Part shown: one piece after another, positions 13,775 to 20,905 of the stretch | Layout: each line of letters starts with the position of its first letter | Position numbering within the stretch: the stretch's first letter is position 1 | DNA from: JAFARZ01 sp036490795 | GTDB taxonomy: Bacteria; Actinomycetota; Actinomycetes; Streptosporangiales; Streptosporangiaceae | DNA length: 20,915 nt | Assembly: GCA_036490795.1 (NCBI GenBank) | Contig: DASXDG010000206.1 | Coordinates: 1 to 20,915, forward strand | Reading direction: 5' to 3' | The notes under the pieces: generated by a model | Seen by the model: the letters and a program-made list of their open reading frames with translations, nothing else | Databases searched by the model: none | What the model was told of the DNA's origin: nothing | Program-made: the position numbers and the translations under genes

Positions 13775-14848
13775 TCACCCCCCGGACTGCTCGCGGATGG
13801 GCACAGGCCGCAGCACCGTCTGTTCCTGTGGGGCATGGCCCTGTACTTGCTGGTTCTGTACTTGCTGGTTTTGGGCTTGCTGGTTTTGGGCTTGCTGGTT
13901 CTGGCCGGGGTCAGGGTCGGGCTGGATCGCGTGCGGCGCGGTGTTCTGGCCCTTGTTGTGCCTGCCACGGCGCGAGGCGACGAGGATGCCCGGCGGATCC
14001 GAAACCTGTGCTGACGTCGTCCCGGGCTGGGCTTGCCCTGGCTGGGGCTGGCCTGGCTGGGGCTGGGGCTGGAACTGGGGCTGGGGCTGGCCCGGCAGGC
14101 CGCCCACGATCTGCTTGGCGAGCCCTCGCGCGGCCTTGACCAGCAGGGTCTTGTTCAGCTTGCCGACCTGCCCATCGCGGAACAGTTCGGCGCCGCGCGG
14201 GTCCTCTGGCATACCGCCGATGACCGCGGCCGGCACGTTCCCCTGATTCAGCACGTGCTGCACCTCGCCGAGCGCCGAGCCAAGCCGCCTCTGGTCGGCG
14301 ATCACGATCACGCCGACGGGAGCACCGCGCCTGCGGCTGTCCGCCCCGCCGGCCAGGGCGGCGGCCCGGTCGCGCAGCCTGATCACGTCCCCGACGCCGG
14401 ATTTGGTGGCGAGGACGACCAGCGATGCCTCGGCGAGCAGGTCATTCACCGGTCCTTGTACGCCGAGACGACCGCAGTCCGCGATCACGTCCGCCTGCGG
14501 CAAGCTGGCCAGCAGCCTGCCGACCGATCCCCACAGCGAGTTCAAGCCTGCGCCCTGCTCGGCGTTGGTGACACCCGCGAGCAGATCGATGCCGCCCTGC
14601 ATCTTCTGCACGTGTTCCCAGGCCTGCTGCGCAGGCATGCCGCGGCGGGCGGCGATCGCGAGGGTGAGCAGGCCGCGCCGCGGATCGAGGTGGCCGCCGT
14701 CCGCCGCGCGGAACCGGTACACCAGATCGCCGCCGGACGGGTCGCATTCGGCGAGCAAGATCGGCCGCGGCCAGACCGCGGTGAGCGCCATGGCCGTCGT
14801 CGTGACGCCGGGCGCTCCCTTGTCGGCCGCGATCGCGATCAGCGCCAC
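13775..14848 (-). CDS. ParA/MinD-like (CpaE/TadZ-type) ATPase with Gln-rich tail
   Basis: A protein of 357 residues. The start MALIAIAADKGAPGVTTT is a deviant P-loop. The signature Lys 10 is present, but the usual GKT lysine is Val (residue 15). A Walker A'-like stretch follows (PILLAECDPSGGD), then DVIADCGRLG and LVVLATKSGVGDVIRL. It has the place in the operon of TadZ/CpaE, which positions the pilus machine, but lacks the N-terminal receiver-like domain of CpaE. From about residue 250 the tail is low-complexity: a Pro/Gln-rich part and four NQQ[AV]Q units (317-336). The GTG at 14848 lies one base after the upstream stop. The frame upstream overlaps the previous gene. ATP hydrolysis cannot be assumed given the altered P-loop, although actinomycete relatives with a similar motif are, to my knowledge, not rare. 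Confidence 0.85.
   Translation of the reverse strand: MALIAIAADKGAPGVTTTAMALTAVWPRPILLAECDPSGGDLVYRFRAADGGHLDPRRGLLTLAIAARRGMPAQQAWEHVQKMQGGIDLLAGVTNAEQGAGLNSLWGSVGRLLASLPQADVIADCGRLGVQGPVNDLLAEASLVVLATKSGVGDVIRLRDRAAALAGGADSRRRGAPVGVIVIADQRRLGSALGEVQHVLNQGNVPAAVIGGMPEDPRGAELFRDGQVGKLNKTLLVKAARGLAKQIVGGLPGQPQPQFQPQPQPGQPQPGQAQPGTTSAQVSDPPGILVASRRGRHNKGQNTAPHAIQPDPDPGQNQQAQNQQAQNQQVQNQQVQGHAPQEQTVLRPVPIREQSGG
13841..13900 (-). repeat. Four 15-bp units encoding NQQ[AV]Q
   Basis: On the plus strand the units are 13841-13855 and 13856-13870 (CTGTACTTGCTGGTT) and 13871-13885 and 13886-13900 (TTGGGCTTGCTGGTT). They are in frame and give four NQQ[AV]Q pentapeptides in the tail of the ParA-like protein. 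Copy number may vary between strains without breaking the frame. Confidence 0.9.
14023..14097 (-). repeat. Degenerate CTGGGGCTGG-type repeat encoding a Pro/Gln tract
   Basis: Short imperfect units of CTGGGG/CTGGCC encode a run of Gln-Pro and Gly-Gln-Pro in the linker of the ParA-like protein. It is probably a flexible linker, and expansion by slippage is likely. Confidence 0.7.
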
Positions 14849-14849
14849 G

Positions 14850-15566
14850 TCAGTCTTTCCCGTTGTCGTAGGGCAGGTAGACGAGGGCGACGCGCTGGTC
14901 GCTGGCACAGCCGGCGATATTCGCGGCGAGCGCGGGGTTGGGCGGAGAGGCCAGGGACAACGTCACGTTGGCGCTGTCACCCGAGGCGCCGGGGCTGACA
15001 GTGGACACCACCGCCGTCGCCAGGATCTGGTCCGGCGTGGAGGCCTGGCAAAGCGGGTCGTTCTCCCCCTGCGGGGCGACGAGCGCGACGACGTCCACGC
15101 TGTCGCCGGGCTGCAGGTTGGCCGGGATCTGGCCGGCCTTCACGTTGAGGCCGACCTGCGGGCCGTCGTTCGACTGGCTGTTGGGCCGCTGCGTCATACC
15201 TCCGACGAGCAGCGTGCCCGCCGGGATGGTGGTGCTCGCGTCGTTCCCCGCCACCTGCTCGCGGAAGCTCCACGGGACATAGCTGCCAGGGCCCGCGCCG
15301 GAGATGTCCTCCTCCTGCATGTCGGACACGGTGAGCGGCTGCCCCTGCGCGACCTTCGTGACGATCTCGATCGCGGCTACCTTCTTGCTCGCGCCGAGCA
15401 CCAGGTAGCCGGAAGCGGCAGCGCCGCCGATGACGAGCAGAAGCGCCAGCGCGGCGAGGGCCGGACGTCGTTCGCGCGGAGCCGCCGGCATTCGCCGCCC
15501 GCCGGGCGCCTGCGACCACGGATCGCCGGCTCCGCCACGGGACATCCCGCCTCTGTCATTGGCCAT
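14850..15566 (-). CDS. cpaB: CpaB/RcpC-like SAF-domain pilus assembly protein
   Basis: A protein of 238 residues. It has a Gly/Pro/Arg-rich cytoplasmic N-terminus, one membrane segment at about 36-58 (LAALALLLVIGGAAASGYLV), then an extracytoplasmic SAF-like domain (IEIVTKVAQGQPLTVSDMQE, STTIPAGTLLVGGMTQ). A second beta-rich part follows (LQPGDSVDVVALVAPQGEND and VALVYLPYD). SAF domains resemble antifreeze/flagellar P-ring proteins, and CpaB/RcpC proteins support Flp pilus assembly, probably by contacting the wall or fibre. As first gene of the operon, its ATG has GGGAGA upstream across a ten-base spacer. A second in-frame ATG seven codons later is a weaker alternative. The stop is one base from the GTG of the next gene. 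Confidence 0.85.
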   Translation of the reverse strand: MANDRGGMSRGGAGDPWSQAPGGRRMPAAPRERRPALAALALLLVIGGAAASGYLVLGASKKVAAIEIVTKVAQGQPLTVSDMQEEDISGAGPGSYVPWSFREQVAGNDASTTIPAGTLLVGGMTQRPNSQSNDGPQVGLNVKAGQIPANLQPGDSVDVVALVAPQGENDPLCQASTPDQILATAVVSTVSPGASGDSANVTLSLASPPNPALAANIAGCASDQRVALVYLPYDNGKD

Positions 15567-15621
15567 CAGCCCGGCATCTCCCGTATGACTCAGGCGTAGC
15601 AGCAGATCACTACACGCACTC

Positions 15622-15627
15622 GGTCAA
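15622..15627 (-). promoter_or_regulatory. Possible -35 element for the tad operon
   Basis: On the minus strand TTGACC lies about 60 bases before the CpaB-like start. The sequence 17-20 bases further on (TGCTGCTAC) is only a poor -10 match, so this is a weak candidate. Confidence 0.2.
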
Positions 15628-15710
15628 TTTGCCGCCGTGGCGACACGATCGCTATCGCCCTCCCCCTTGGTGACCCACGATCGTCTCGGATCTCCTGGCG
15701 CACACGAAGA

Positions 15711-15720
15711 TATCGCGATA
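15711..15720. promoter_or_regulatory. Perfect 10-bp palindrome TATCGCGATA
   Basis: A perfect dyad roughly in the middle of the divergent region, in a locally AT-richer patch. It could be a half or whole operator for a dimeric regulator. No regulator can be assigned from the sequence. Confidence 0.3.
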
Positions 15721-15892
15721 AGTCCTGGCACGAAGGTGTTTGTGACCTATCTGTGTTCACGCATGGCGCCTCGGCACACCCGTCAACACGATGCGTTACA
15801 GCTGCCCCGGCAGGAGCGCTACCCCTCAGCAGGCTCTTCCCACACAGTGAGAGCCACAGCCAGAGTCCGGGCGTGAACAGCGGTGATCTCGG

Positions 15893-15898
15893 TACGAT
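15893..15898 (+). promoter_or_regulatory. Possible -10 element TACGAT for the FtsK-like gene
   Basis: TACGAT fits the actinomycete TAnnnT -10 pattern and would give a leader of roughly 80 bases. I see no good TTGAC-type -35 at 16-18 bases, so an activator or another sigma factor would be needed. One CGTGAAC copy lies 15 bases upstream of it. Confidence 0.3.
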
Positions 15899-15945
15899 AT
15901 CGGCATTTGTGCGAATACTGCGACAGGGTGGATGTTGCGGCCTTT

Positions 15946-15974
15946 GCGTGTCGTGAACGTGCGTGTCGTGAACG
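15946..15974 (+). repeat. Tandem 15-bp repeat just before the ribosome binding site
   Basis: GCGTGTCGTGAACGT (15946-15960) is followed directly by a second copy (15961-15974, with G in place of the last T at 15975). Both contain CGTGAAC. The second copy runs into the GGAGGAG ribosome binding site at 15974-15980 that serves the ATG at 15984. Confidence 0.85.
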
Positions 15975-15983
15975 GAGGAGCCG

Positions 15984-18900
15984 ATGAGGATCGGTCTGAC
16001 CGCGCTCACTTCGCAGGGGCCACGCGATGTCGTCGTCAGCGGCGATGACGCCGCGACCGCGGGCCAGGTGGCGGAGGCGCTGCGCGCGGCGTTCGCGTCC
16101 AACGAGCACCTCGCGCCCGTGCTCATGCACCCGCGTGGCGGGACCGCGCTCGGCGTCAGGCAGGAGCCGCGCCTGCCGCTGCTGTGGGTCAACGGGCAGC
16201 AGGTGGACCAGAACACGCTCGCCAAGCAGGCGCTGCGCGACGGGGCTGTGATCACCACCGAGCCGCGGATCGCCGGCGCCACGTCCATGGCCGAACCCGG
16301 CGGCGTCGCGGAGCTGCGGGTGATCGGCGGCCCGGGCGCCGGCACCGTGCACCGGCTCGGGCCGGGCACGACCGCCTTCGGTTCCGGCCCGCAGTGCTAT
16401 GTGCGGCTGCGGATGCCTGGCGTTCCAGCCGAAGCGGGCACGGTCAACGTCGCCTGGGGAATCCAGACGCCGACGCTGCACCCGCAGGCACCCGGGCTGC
16501 TGCTCGACGGCAAGCCCGTCGAGCAGTCAACGCCGTGGGAGTTCGGCGGAGTGCTCCGCGTCGGCACCGCGGTCATGCAACTGTCCCGGCCGGAAGCGCC
16601 GGACGCGCATCTGTCACCGGTCGACGGCGGGTTCGCGTACCACCGGCCGCCACGCCTGCAGACGGCCGTGAAACCGGTCAAGATCGAGGTCCCGGTGCCG
16701 CCGCCCGCCAAGTCGGGCCGGTACTGGATGCTGCTGGCCTCGGTCGGCCTGCCGCTCATCCTCGGCGGCCTCATGGTGTACATGACCAAGCAGTGGATCT
16801 ACAGCATGTTCATGCTGATGAGCCCGATCATGTACCTGGGGCAGACGCTCGGGAACCGGACCGGCAAGAGGGTTCCGCACCGGCGCAGGCAGCGCGAATA
16901 CCGCGAGAAGATGGCCGCGGTGACCGAGCGGCTGAGCGTGGCCAAGGTCAGCGACGAGACCACGCGCCGCGACAACGCGCCGGACCCGGCGCGGATCCTG
17001 CTGACCGCGACCGGACCTCGGCGGCGGCTGTGGGAACGGCGCGCCGACGACGCGGACACGCTGCGCCTGCGTATCGGACTGTTCGACGGTCCTTCGCTGA
17101 TCGAACTCGTCCCCGCGAAGAAGGACGAGAACGTTCAGCTGCCCAAGACTCCGATCTCCACCAACGTGCCGGTCTCGCTGCCGCTGCCGAAGTACGGCGT
17201 GATCGGGCTCGCCGGGCCGGTCGACGCCTCCCGCGCGCTGGCCCGCTGGATGGTCGCCCAGGCCGCCGTGCTGCACAGCCCGCGCGACCTGTCCATCATC
17301 GTGCTCGCCGCAGATCCGGCGGCGAGCCAGCACTGGAACTGGGTGCGCTGGCTGCCGCACACCGCGCCGCGCGGGGCCGAGGACTGCGTGGCGCTGGTCG
17401 GCGGCGACACGGATTCCGCCGGACGGCGCATCGCCGAACTCGTCGCCGAGGTGACCGCGCGGAGCAAAGCGGCCAGCGAGAGCGGCGGCCCGGTCCTCGG
17501 CGCCGCGACCCCGCAGGTGGCCAGCAGCGACCTCGGGCCGAAGATCCTCGTCGTGCTCGACGGCGCTCGCCAGCTACGTCGCATCCCCGGCATGCCCCAG
17601 GTCCTCGCCGCCGCCCGGCAGACCGGCGTGTATTCCATCTGCATCGACGAATCGCAGCGCGTGCTGCCGGAAGAGTGCGCCGCGGTGCTCTCCTGGGAGA
17701 TGCCTGGCAGCGCGGCGCACAACGCCGAGGGCGTGCACCACGGCCCTGGCGGCTGGGCGGTGGCCTCGCATGAGGCCGCCGCCGCCAACATCAGGCCGTT
17801 CCGTATCCGCGCACACGGCCCGGGCCTGGAGAACGCGCCGCCGCTGCTCGCTGACCAGGTCGGTCCCGGCTGGGCCGACCGGGTCGCGCGCGCGCTCGCA
17901 CCGGTGCGCGACGTATCCAGGGACGACTCCGACTCGATGATCCCGTCGTCGGCGCGGATGCTGGACATGATCGGCATACCGAACCCGGGCTTCGTGTACA
18001 TCCAGGCGGCGTGGAAGAAGTACGGTCGCACCACGAAGGTGCCAATCGGGCTCGGCGCCGACGGGATCTTCATGCTCGACCTGGTCACCGACGGACCGCA
18101 CGGACTGGTGGCCGGCACCACCGGCGCCGGCAAGTCCGAGTTCCTGCAGTCGCTGATCGCCGTGCTCGCGGTCGTCAACCGGCCGGAGGCGATGAACTTC
18201 GTGCTGATCGACTACAAGGGCGGCAGCGCGTTCAAGGACTGCGCGCGGCTGCCGCACACCGTGGGCATGGTCAGCGACCTGGACGGTCATCTCACCGTGC
18301 GCGCGCTCGCCTCGCTCGGCGCGGAGCTGAAGCGGCGGGAAGAACAGCTGCTGCGCGCCGGCGCCAAGGACATCGAGGACTACTGGGACACCAAGAAGCT
18401 GCAGCCCGACCTGGAACCCATGCCCCGGCTGGTGCTGATCATCGACGAGTTCGCGGCCATGGTCGCCGAACTTCCCGACTTCGTGACCGGCCTCATCGAC
18501 ATCGCCAGGCGGGGACGCTCGCTGGGAGTGCACCTGATCCTGGCCACCCAGCGGCCGGCCGGCGTGGTCAGCGCGGATATCCGCGCCAACACCAACCTGC
18601 GAATCGCGCTGCGAGTGACCAGCCCCGACGAGTCCGCGGACGTGATCGACGCCAGGGAAGCCGCGTTCATCGCCAAGTCGACGCCAGGCCGCTGTTACGT
18701 GCGGTCGGGCGCGTCCAGCCCGGTGGCCGTCCAGTCGGCGCGCATCGGCGGCCGGCGGCCCGGCGCGGGACCGGTCAGCGCCTCGGCCACGGTCACCGCG
18801 CTGCCGTGGAAGGCGCTGGGCCGCGGGCTCGCCGCTCCGGCCGGTACCGGGTCGGACGAGGAGTCGATGGCCACCGACCTGTCTGTGCTGGTGGAGGCCA

Positions 18901-20528
18901 TCCGCCAGACCAGCGACAAGCTCGGTGTCAGCCCGCAGCGCAGGCCGTGGCTCGAGCCGCTCCCCGATGTGCTCACGCTGGCCTCGCTGCCCGCGGCAGG
19001 TCCGGGGCGAACCGACATCCCGCCCATCCGGTACGGCCTGACCGACCTGCCGCACCGGCAGGCGCGGGAAGCGCTGACCCTGGACTTCGGCAACGCCGGG
19101 CACACGGTCGTGGCCGGCGGTGCGCATTCTGGCCGCTCGACGCTGCTGCGCACGCTCGCCGGGTCGGTCGCCTCGACGGTGTCGCCCGCTGACGCGCACA
19201 TCTACGGCATCGACTGCGGCACCGGCGCGTTGCTGCCGGTCGCGGACCTGCCGCATTGCGGCGCGGTGGTTCAGCGCGACCAGCCGGACCGGATCGAGCG
19301 GCTGCTGAGCAAGCTCCGCGGCGAGATCACGCGGCGCCAGCAGCAGCTTGCCGCCCATGGCTTCACCGGGCTCGCCGAGCAGCGCGCGGCGGGAACGGGC
19401 ACCAAGCTGCCCTGGATGCTGCTACTCCTCGACGGCTGGGAAGCGTACGTCACGGCATTCGAGAACTACGACTACGGGCGGCTCATCGACACGCTGCTGC
19501 AGCTGCTGCGGGAGGGTGCCTCCGTCGGGTTGCGCGCCGTGGTGACGACGGACCGTGCGGCGCTGCTCGGCCAGCCGGGTTCGGTGTTCAGCCGGCGGCT
19601 GGTGCTGCGGATGACCGACCGCTCCGACTGCGTGCTCGCCGATATCAGCGAGCGCAACCTGCCCGCGCACCAGACCGAGGGCCGTGTCTTGTTCGCGGCG
19701 AAGCCGAACCCGCTTGAGGCGCAGGTCGCGCTGCTGGCCGAGGAGCCCACTAGCCTGGCGCAGGCGGCGGCGCTCCGCCAGATCGGAGCCGCGGCGACCG
19801 GCAGGTACGGACGCCCGCCGCACGAGCTGCGCCCGCTGCGGGTGGACGCGCTGCCCGCGCGGATCTCGTTCGCTGACGTGTGGCGGCTCGACCCCGACTT
19901 CGCCGCACCGTCCCCGCTGTGGGCGATGGTGGGCGCGGGCGGCGACGAGCTCGCGCCGGCCGGGCTTGACGTTCGCAACGACGGGCCAGGCCTGGTGGTG
20001 GCAGGCCCGCCGCGCAGCGGGAAGTCGAGCACGCTCCTGGTCATGGCGCACTCACTGCTGCGCGCGGCCACGCCGATCGTGGTGATCGCGCCGCGCCGGT
20101 CGCCGCTGCGCGCGCTGGAAGGCGCGCCGGGCGTGCTCGGCGTGCTCGGCGCGGACTTCTCTATCGAGTTCCTGCGCGAGACGCTGAACCCGCTGGAACG
20201 ATACGTGGTGCTGGTGGACGACGCGGAGATGCTGGTCGAGGTCGAGAACGCGCACATCCTTGACCGCATCGTCGTCACCGGCCGCGACGCCGACCACGGC
20301 CTCATCCTGGCCGGTACGACCGCCGACCTATCCCGCTGCTACAGCGGATTCGTGCAGACCGCGCTCAGGTCACGTTCCGGCGTGCTGGTCGCCGTCGACA
20401 CGCCCGACGACGGCAGCCTGTTCGGCGTCCGGCTCCCCCGCAACGCCGGCCCCGGCCCGATGGGCCGCGGGATCCTGGTCCGCCCCGGCACCATCGAGCC
20501 CGTGCAACTAGCCATCCACGAGCCCTAG
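15984..20528 (+). CDS. EssC/EccC-like FtsK/SpoIIIE triple-ATPase with N-terminal FHA-like region
   Basis: A membrane-bound motor ATPase of 1514 residues. Residues 1-100 form a small beta-rich domain, and about 108-200 resembles an FHA domain (AELRVIGGPGAGTVHRLGPG, GGVLRVGTAVMQL) without the clear Arg/Ser/His phosphopeptide residues. Two membrane segments follow at about 247-292. Three FtsK/SpoIIIE domains follow. The first is intact, with Walker A GTTGAGKS (711-718), Walker B LVLIIDE (D821, E822) and ATQRP. The second has GGAHSGRS with Arg 1051 in place of Lys and LLLLDG (D1150) in place of DE. The third has GPPRSGKS (1341-1348) with VVLVDD (D1412). This architecture matches type VII secretion ATPases of the EssC kind more than chromosome-translocating FtsK. 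The start has GGAGG at five bases. No WXG100, EccB, EccD or mycosin gene lies in the window. It is transcribed divergently from the tad operon. Confidence 0.9.
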   Translation: MRIGLTALTSQGPRDVVVSGDDAATAGQVAEALRAAFASNEHLAPVLMHPRGGTALGVRQEPRLPLLWVNGQQVDQNTLAKQALRDGAVITTEPRIAGATSMAEPGGVAELRVIGGPGAGTVHRLGPGTTAFGSGPQCYVRLRMPGVPAEAGTVNVAWGIQTPTLHPQAPGLLLDGKPVEQSTPWEFGGVLRVGTAVMQLSRPEAPDAHLSPVDGGFAYHRPPRLQTAVKPVKIEVPVPPPAKSGRYWMLLASVGLPLILGGLMVYMTKQWIYSMFMLMSPIMYLGQTLGNRTGKRVPHRRRQREYREKMAAVTERLSVAKVSDETTRRDNAPDPARILLTATGPRRRLWERRADDADTLRLRIGLFDGPSLIELVPAKKDENVQLPKTPISTNVPVSLPLPKYGVIGLAGPVDASRALARWMVAQAAVLHSPRDLSIIVLAADPAASQHWNWVRWLPHTAPRGAEDCVALVGGDTDSAGRRIAELVAEVTARSKAASESGGPVLGAATPQVASSDLGPKILVVLDGARQLRRIPGMPQVLAAARQTGVYSICIDESQRVLPEECAAVLSWEMPGSAAHNAEGVHHGPGGWAVASHEAAAANIRPFRIRAHGPGLENAPPLLADQVGPGWADRVARALAPVRDVSRDDSDSMIPSSARMLDMIGIPNPGFVYIQAAWKKYGRTTKVPIGLGADGIFMLDLVTDGPHGLVAGTTGAGKSEFLQSLIAVLAVVNRPEAMNFVLIDYKGGSAFKDCARLPHTVGMVSDLDGHLTVRALASLGAELKRREEQLLRAGAKDIEDYWDTKKLQPDLEPMPRLVLIIDEFAAMVAELPDFVTGLIDIARRGRSLGVHLILATQRPAGVVSADIRANTNLRIALRVTSPDESADVIDAREAAFIAKSTPGRCYVRSGASSPVAVQSARIGGRRPGAGPVSASATVTALPWKALGRGLAAPAGTGSDEESMATDLSVLVEAIRQTSDKLGVSPQRRPWLEPLPDVLTLASLPAAGPGRTDIPPIRYGLTDLPHRQAREALTLDFGNAGHTVVAGGAHSGRSTLLRTLAGSVASTVSPADAHIYGIDCGTGALLPVADLPHCGAVVQRDQPDRIERLLSKLRGEITRRQQQLAAHGFTGLAEQRAAGTGTKLPWMLLLLDGWEAYVTAFENYDYGRLIDTLLQLLREGASVGLRAVVTTDRAALLGQPGSVFSRRLVLRMTDRSDCVLADISERNLPAHQTEGRVLFAAKPNPLEAQVALLAEEPTSLAQAAALRQIGAAATGRYGRPPHELRPLRVDALPARISFADVWRLDPDFAAPSPLWAMVGAGGDELAPAGLDVRNDGPGLVVAGPPRSGKSSTLLVMAHSLLRAATPIVVIAPRRSPLRALEGAPGVLGVLGADFSIEFLRETLNPLERYVVLVDDAEMLVEVENAHILDRIVVTGRDADHGLILAGTTADLSRCYSGFVQTALRSRSGVLVAVDTPDDGSLFGVRLPRNAGPGPMGRGILVRPGTIEPVQLAIHEP

Positions 20529-20544
20529 CCCGCCGTCGCCACGG

Positions 20545-20593
20545 GTCGATTGCGTGATTGACACCGCTAGAGCGTGTCGATTGCGCAATTGAC
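20545..20593. repeat. Two copies of an 18-bp dyad, 31 bp apart
   Basis: Copy 1 is GTCGATTGCGTGATTGAC (20545-20562) and copy 2 is GTCGATTGCGCAATTGAC (20576-20593). Copy 2 is self-complementary except for one G/T pair around the core ATTGCGCAAT. Copy 1 is self-complementary only when wobble pairs are allowed. The copies match at 16 of 18 positions. Confidence 0.75.
20557..20581 (+). terminator. Possible hairpin terminator after the FtsK-like gene
   Basis: The transcript can fold as ATTGACA, a bulged C, then CGC, loop TAGA, GCG, TGTCGAT: ten pairs including one wobble. It starts 29 bases after the stop codon. No T-run follows, as is often the case in actinomycetes. It competes with the two 18-bp dyads, which share its bases. 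Confidence 0.4.
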
Positions 20594-20665
20594 CAGGCTG
20601 GGCGCGGCACCAGACTGGCAGCGGGCGCCGCGCTCTGGCTGGGTCGCCGCAGCATCACAAGCGCC

Positions 20666-20687
20666 ACGTGAACCACTCAGTTCACGT
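20666..20687 (+). terminator. Perfect 8-bp inverted repeat containing CGTGAAC
   Basis: ACGTGAAC (20666-20673), six-base loop CACTCA, then GTTCACGT (20680-20687). It could be a second, T-less terminator, or an operator, because the arms contain the same heptamer that recurs upstream of the FtsK-like gene. Confidence 0.4.
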
Positions 20688-20734
20688 CAGCCCCAGCTGG
20701 CGCCGCGCAGGGGTCAAACAACGCGGAACATCTT

Positions 20735-20752
20735 CTTTTCACGGCAGAAAAG
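20735..20752. repeat. Small inverted repeat CTTTTC / GAAAAG
   Basis: CTTTTC (20735-20740), loop ACGGCA, GAAAAG (20747-20752), in the AT-richer patch of the tail. It is a weak hairpin with no role assigned. Confidence 0.4.
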
Positions 20753-20820
20753 GCTGCTCACAGCAACAATTACTACCGCGTTGGACATAATTACCGCGCT
20801 GATCGCCCCAGCATCCGCCG

Positions 20821-20905
20821 GCCCAGCCGCCGGGACCCGCCGGCCCAGCCGCCCAGCCGCCGGCACCCGCCGGAGCCGCCGCAGCGGCAACCGGGCGGCA
20901 ACCGG
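20821..20905. repeat. GC-rich direct repeats
   Basis: A 23-bp stretch at 20821-20843 recurs at 20851-20873 with one mismatch (period 30). An 11-bp unit GCGGCAACCGG is repeated in tandem at 20884-20894 and 20895-20905. This looks like a degenerate minisatellite, and it may belong to the end or flank of a gene outside the window. Confidence 0.7.

Larger units (their letters stand above)
15567..15983. other. Divergent intergenic control region (417 bp)
   Basis: This stretch separates the minus-strand tad operon from the plus-strand FHA-like/FtsK gene and must carry both promoters. I see no convincing gene in it: short open frames lack ribosome binding sites and family features. It holds a perfect palindrome TATCGCGATA (15711-15720), an inverted pair GGCTCT (15832-15837) / AGAGCC (15850-15855), and CGTGAAC at 15872, 15952 and 15967 with one inverted copy at 15755-15761. 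Confidence 0.75.

Noticed and set aside
13841..13900. Repeat array considered as a CRISPR or regulatory array
   Set aside because: The units are contiguous, 15 bp, in frame and encode NQQ[AV]Q, so it is a coding minisatellite.
15590..16369. Minus-strand frame of 259 codons across the divergent control region
   Set aside because: It overlaps the start of the FtsK-like gene, has an unusual Ser/Cys/Arg-rich composition and no family features.
17574..19358. 594-codon open frame on the minus strand inside the FtsK-like gene
   Set aside because: Long antisense frames are expected in high-GC DNA. The sequence is Arg/Gly/His-rich without domains, while the plus strand shows clear FtsK motifs.
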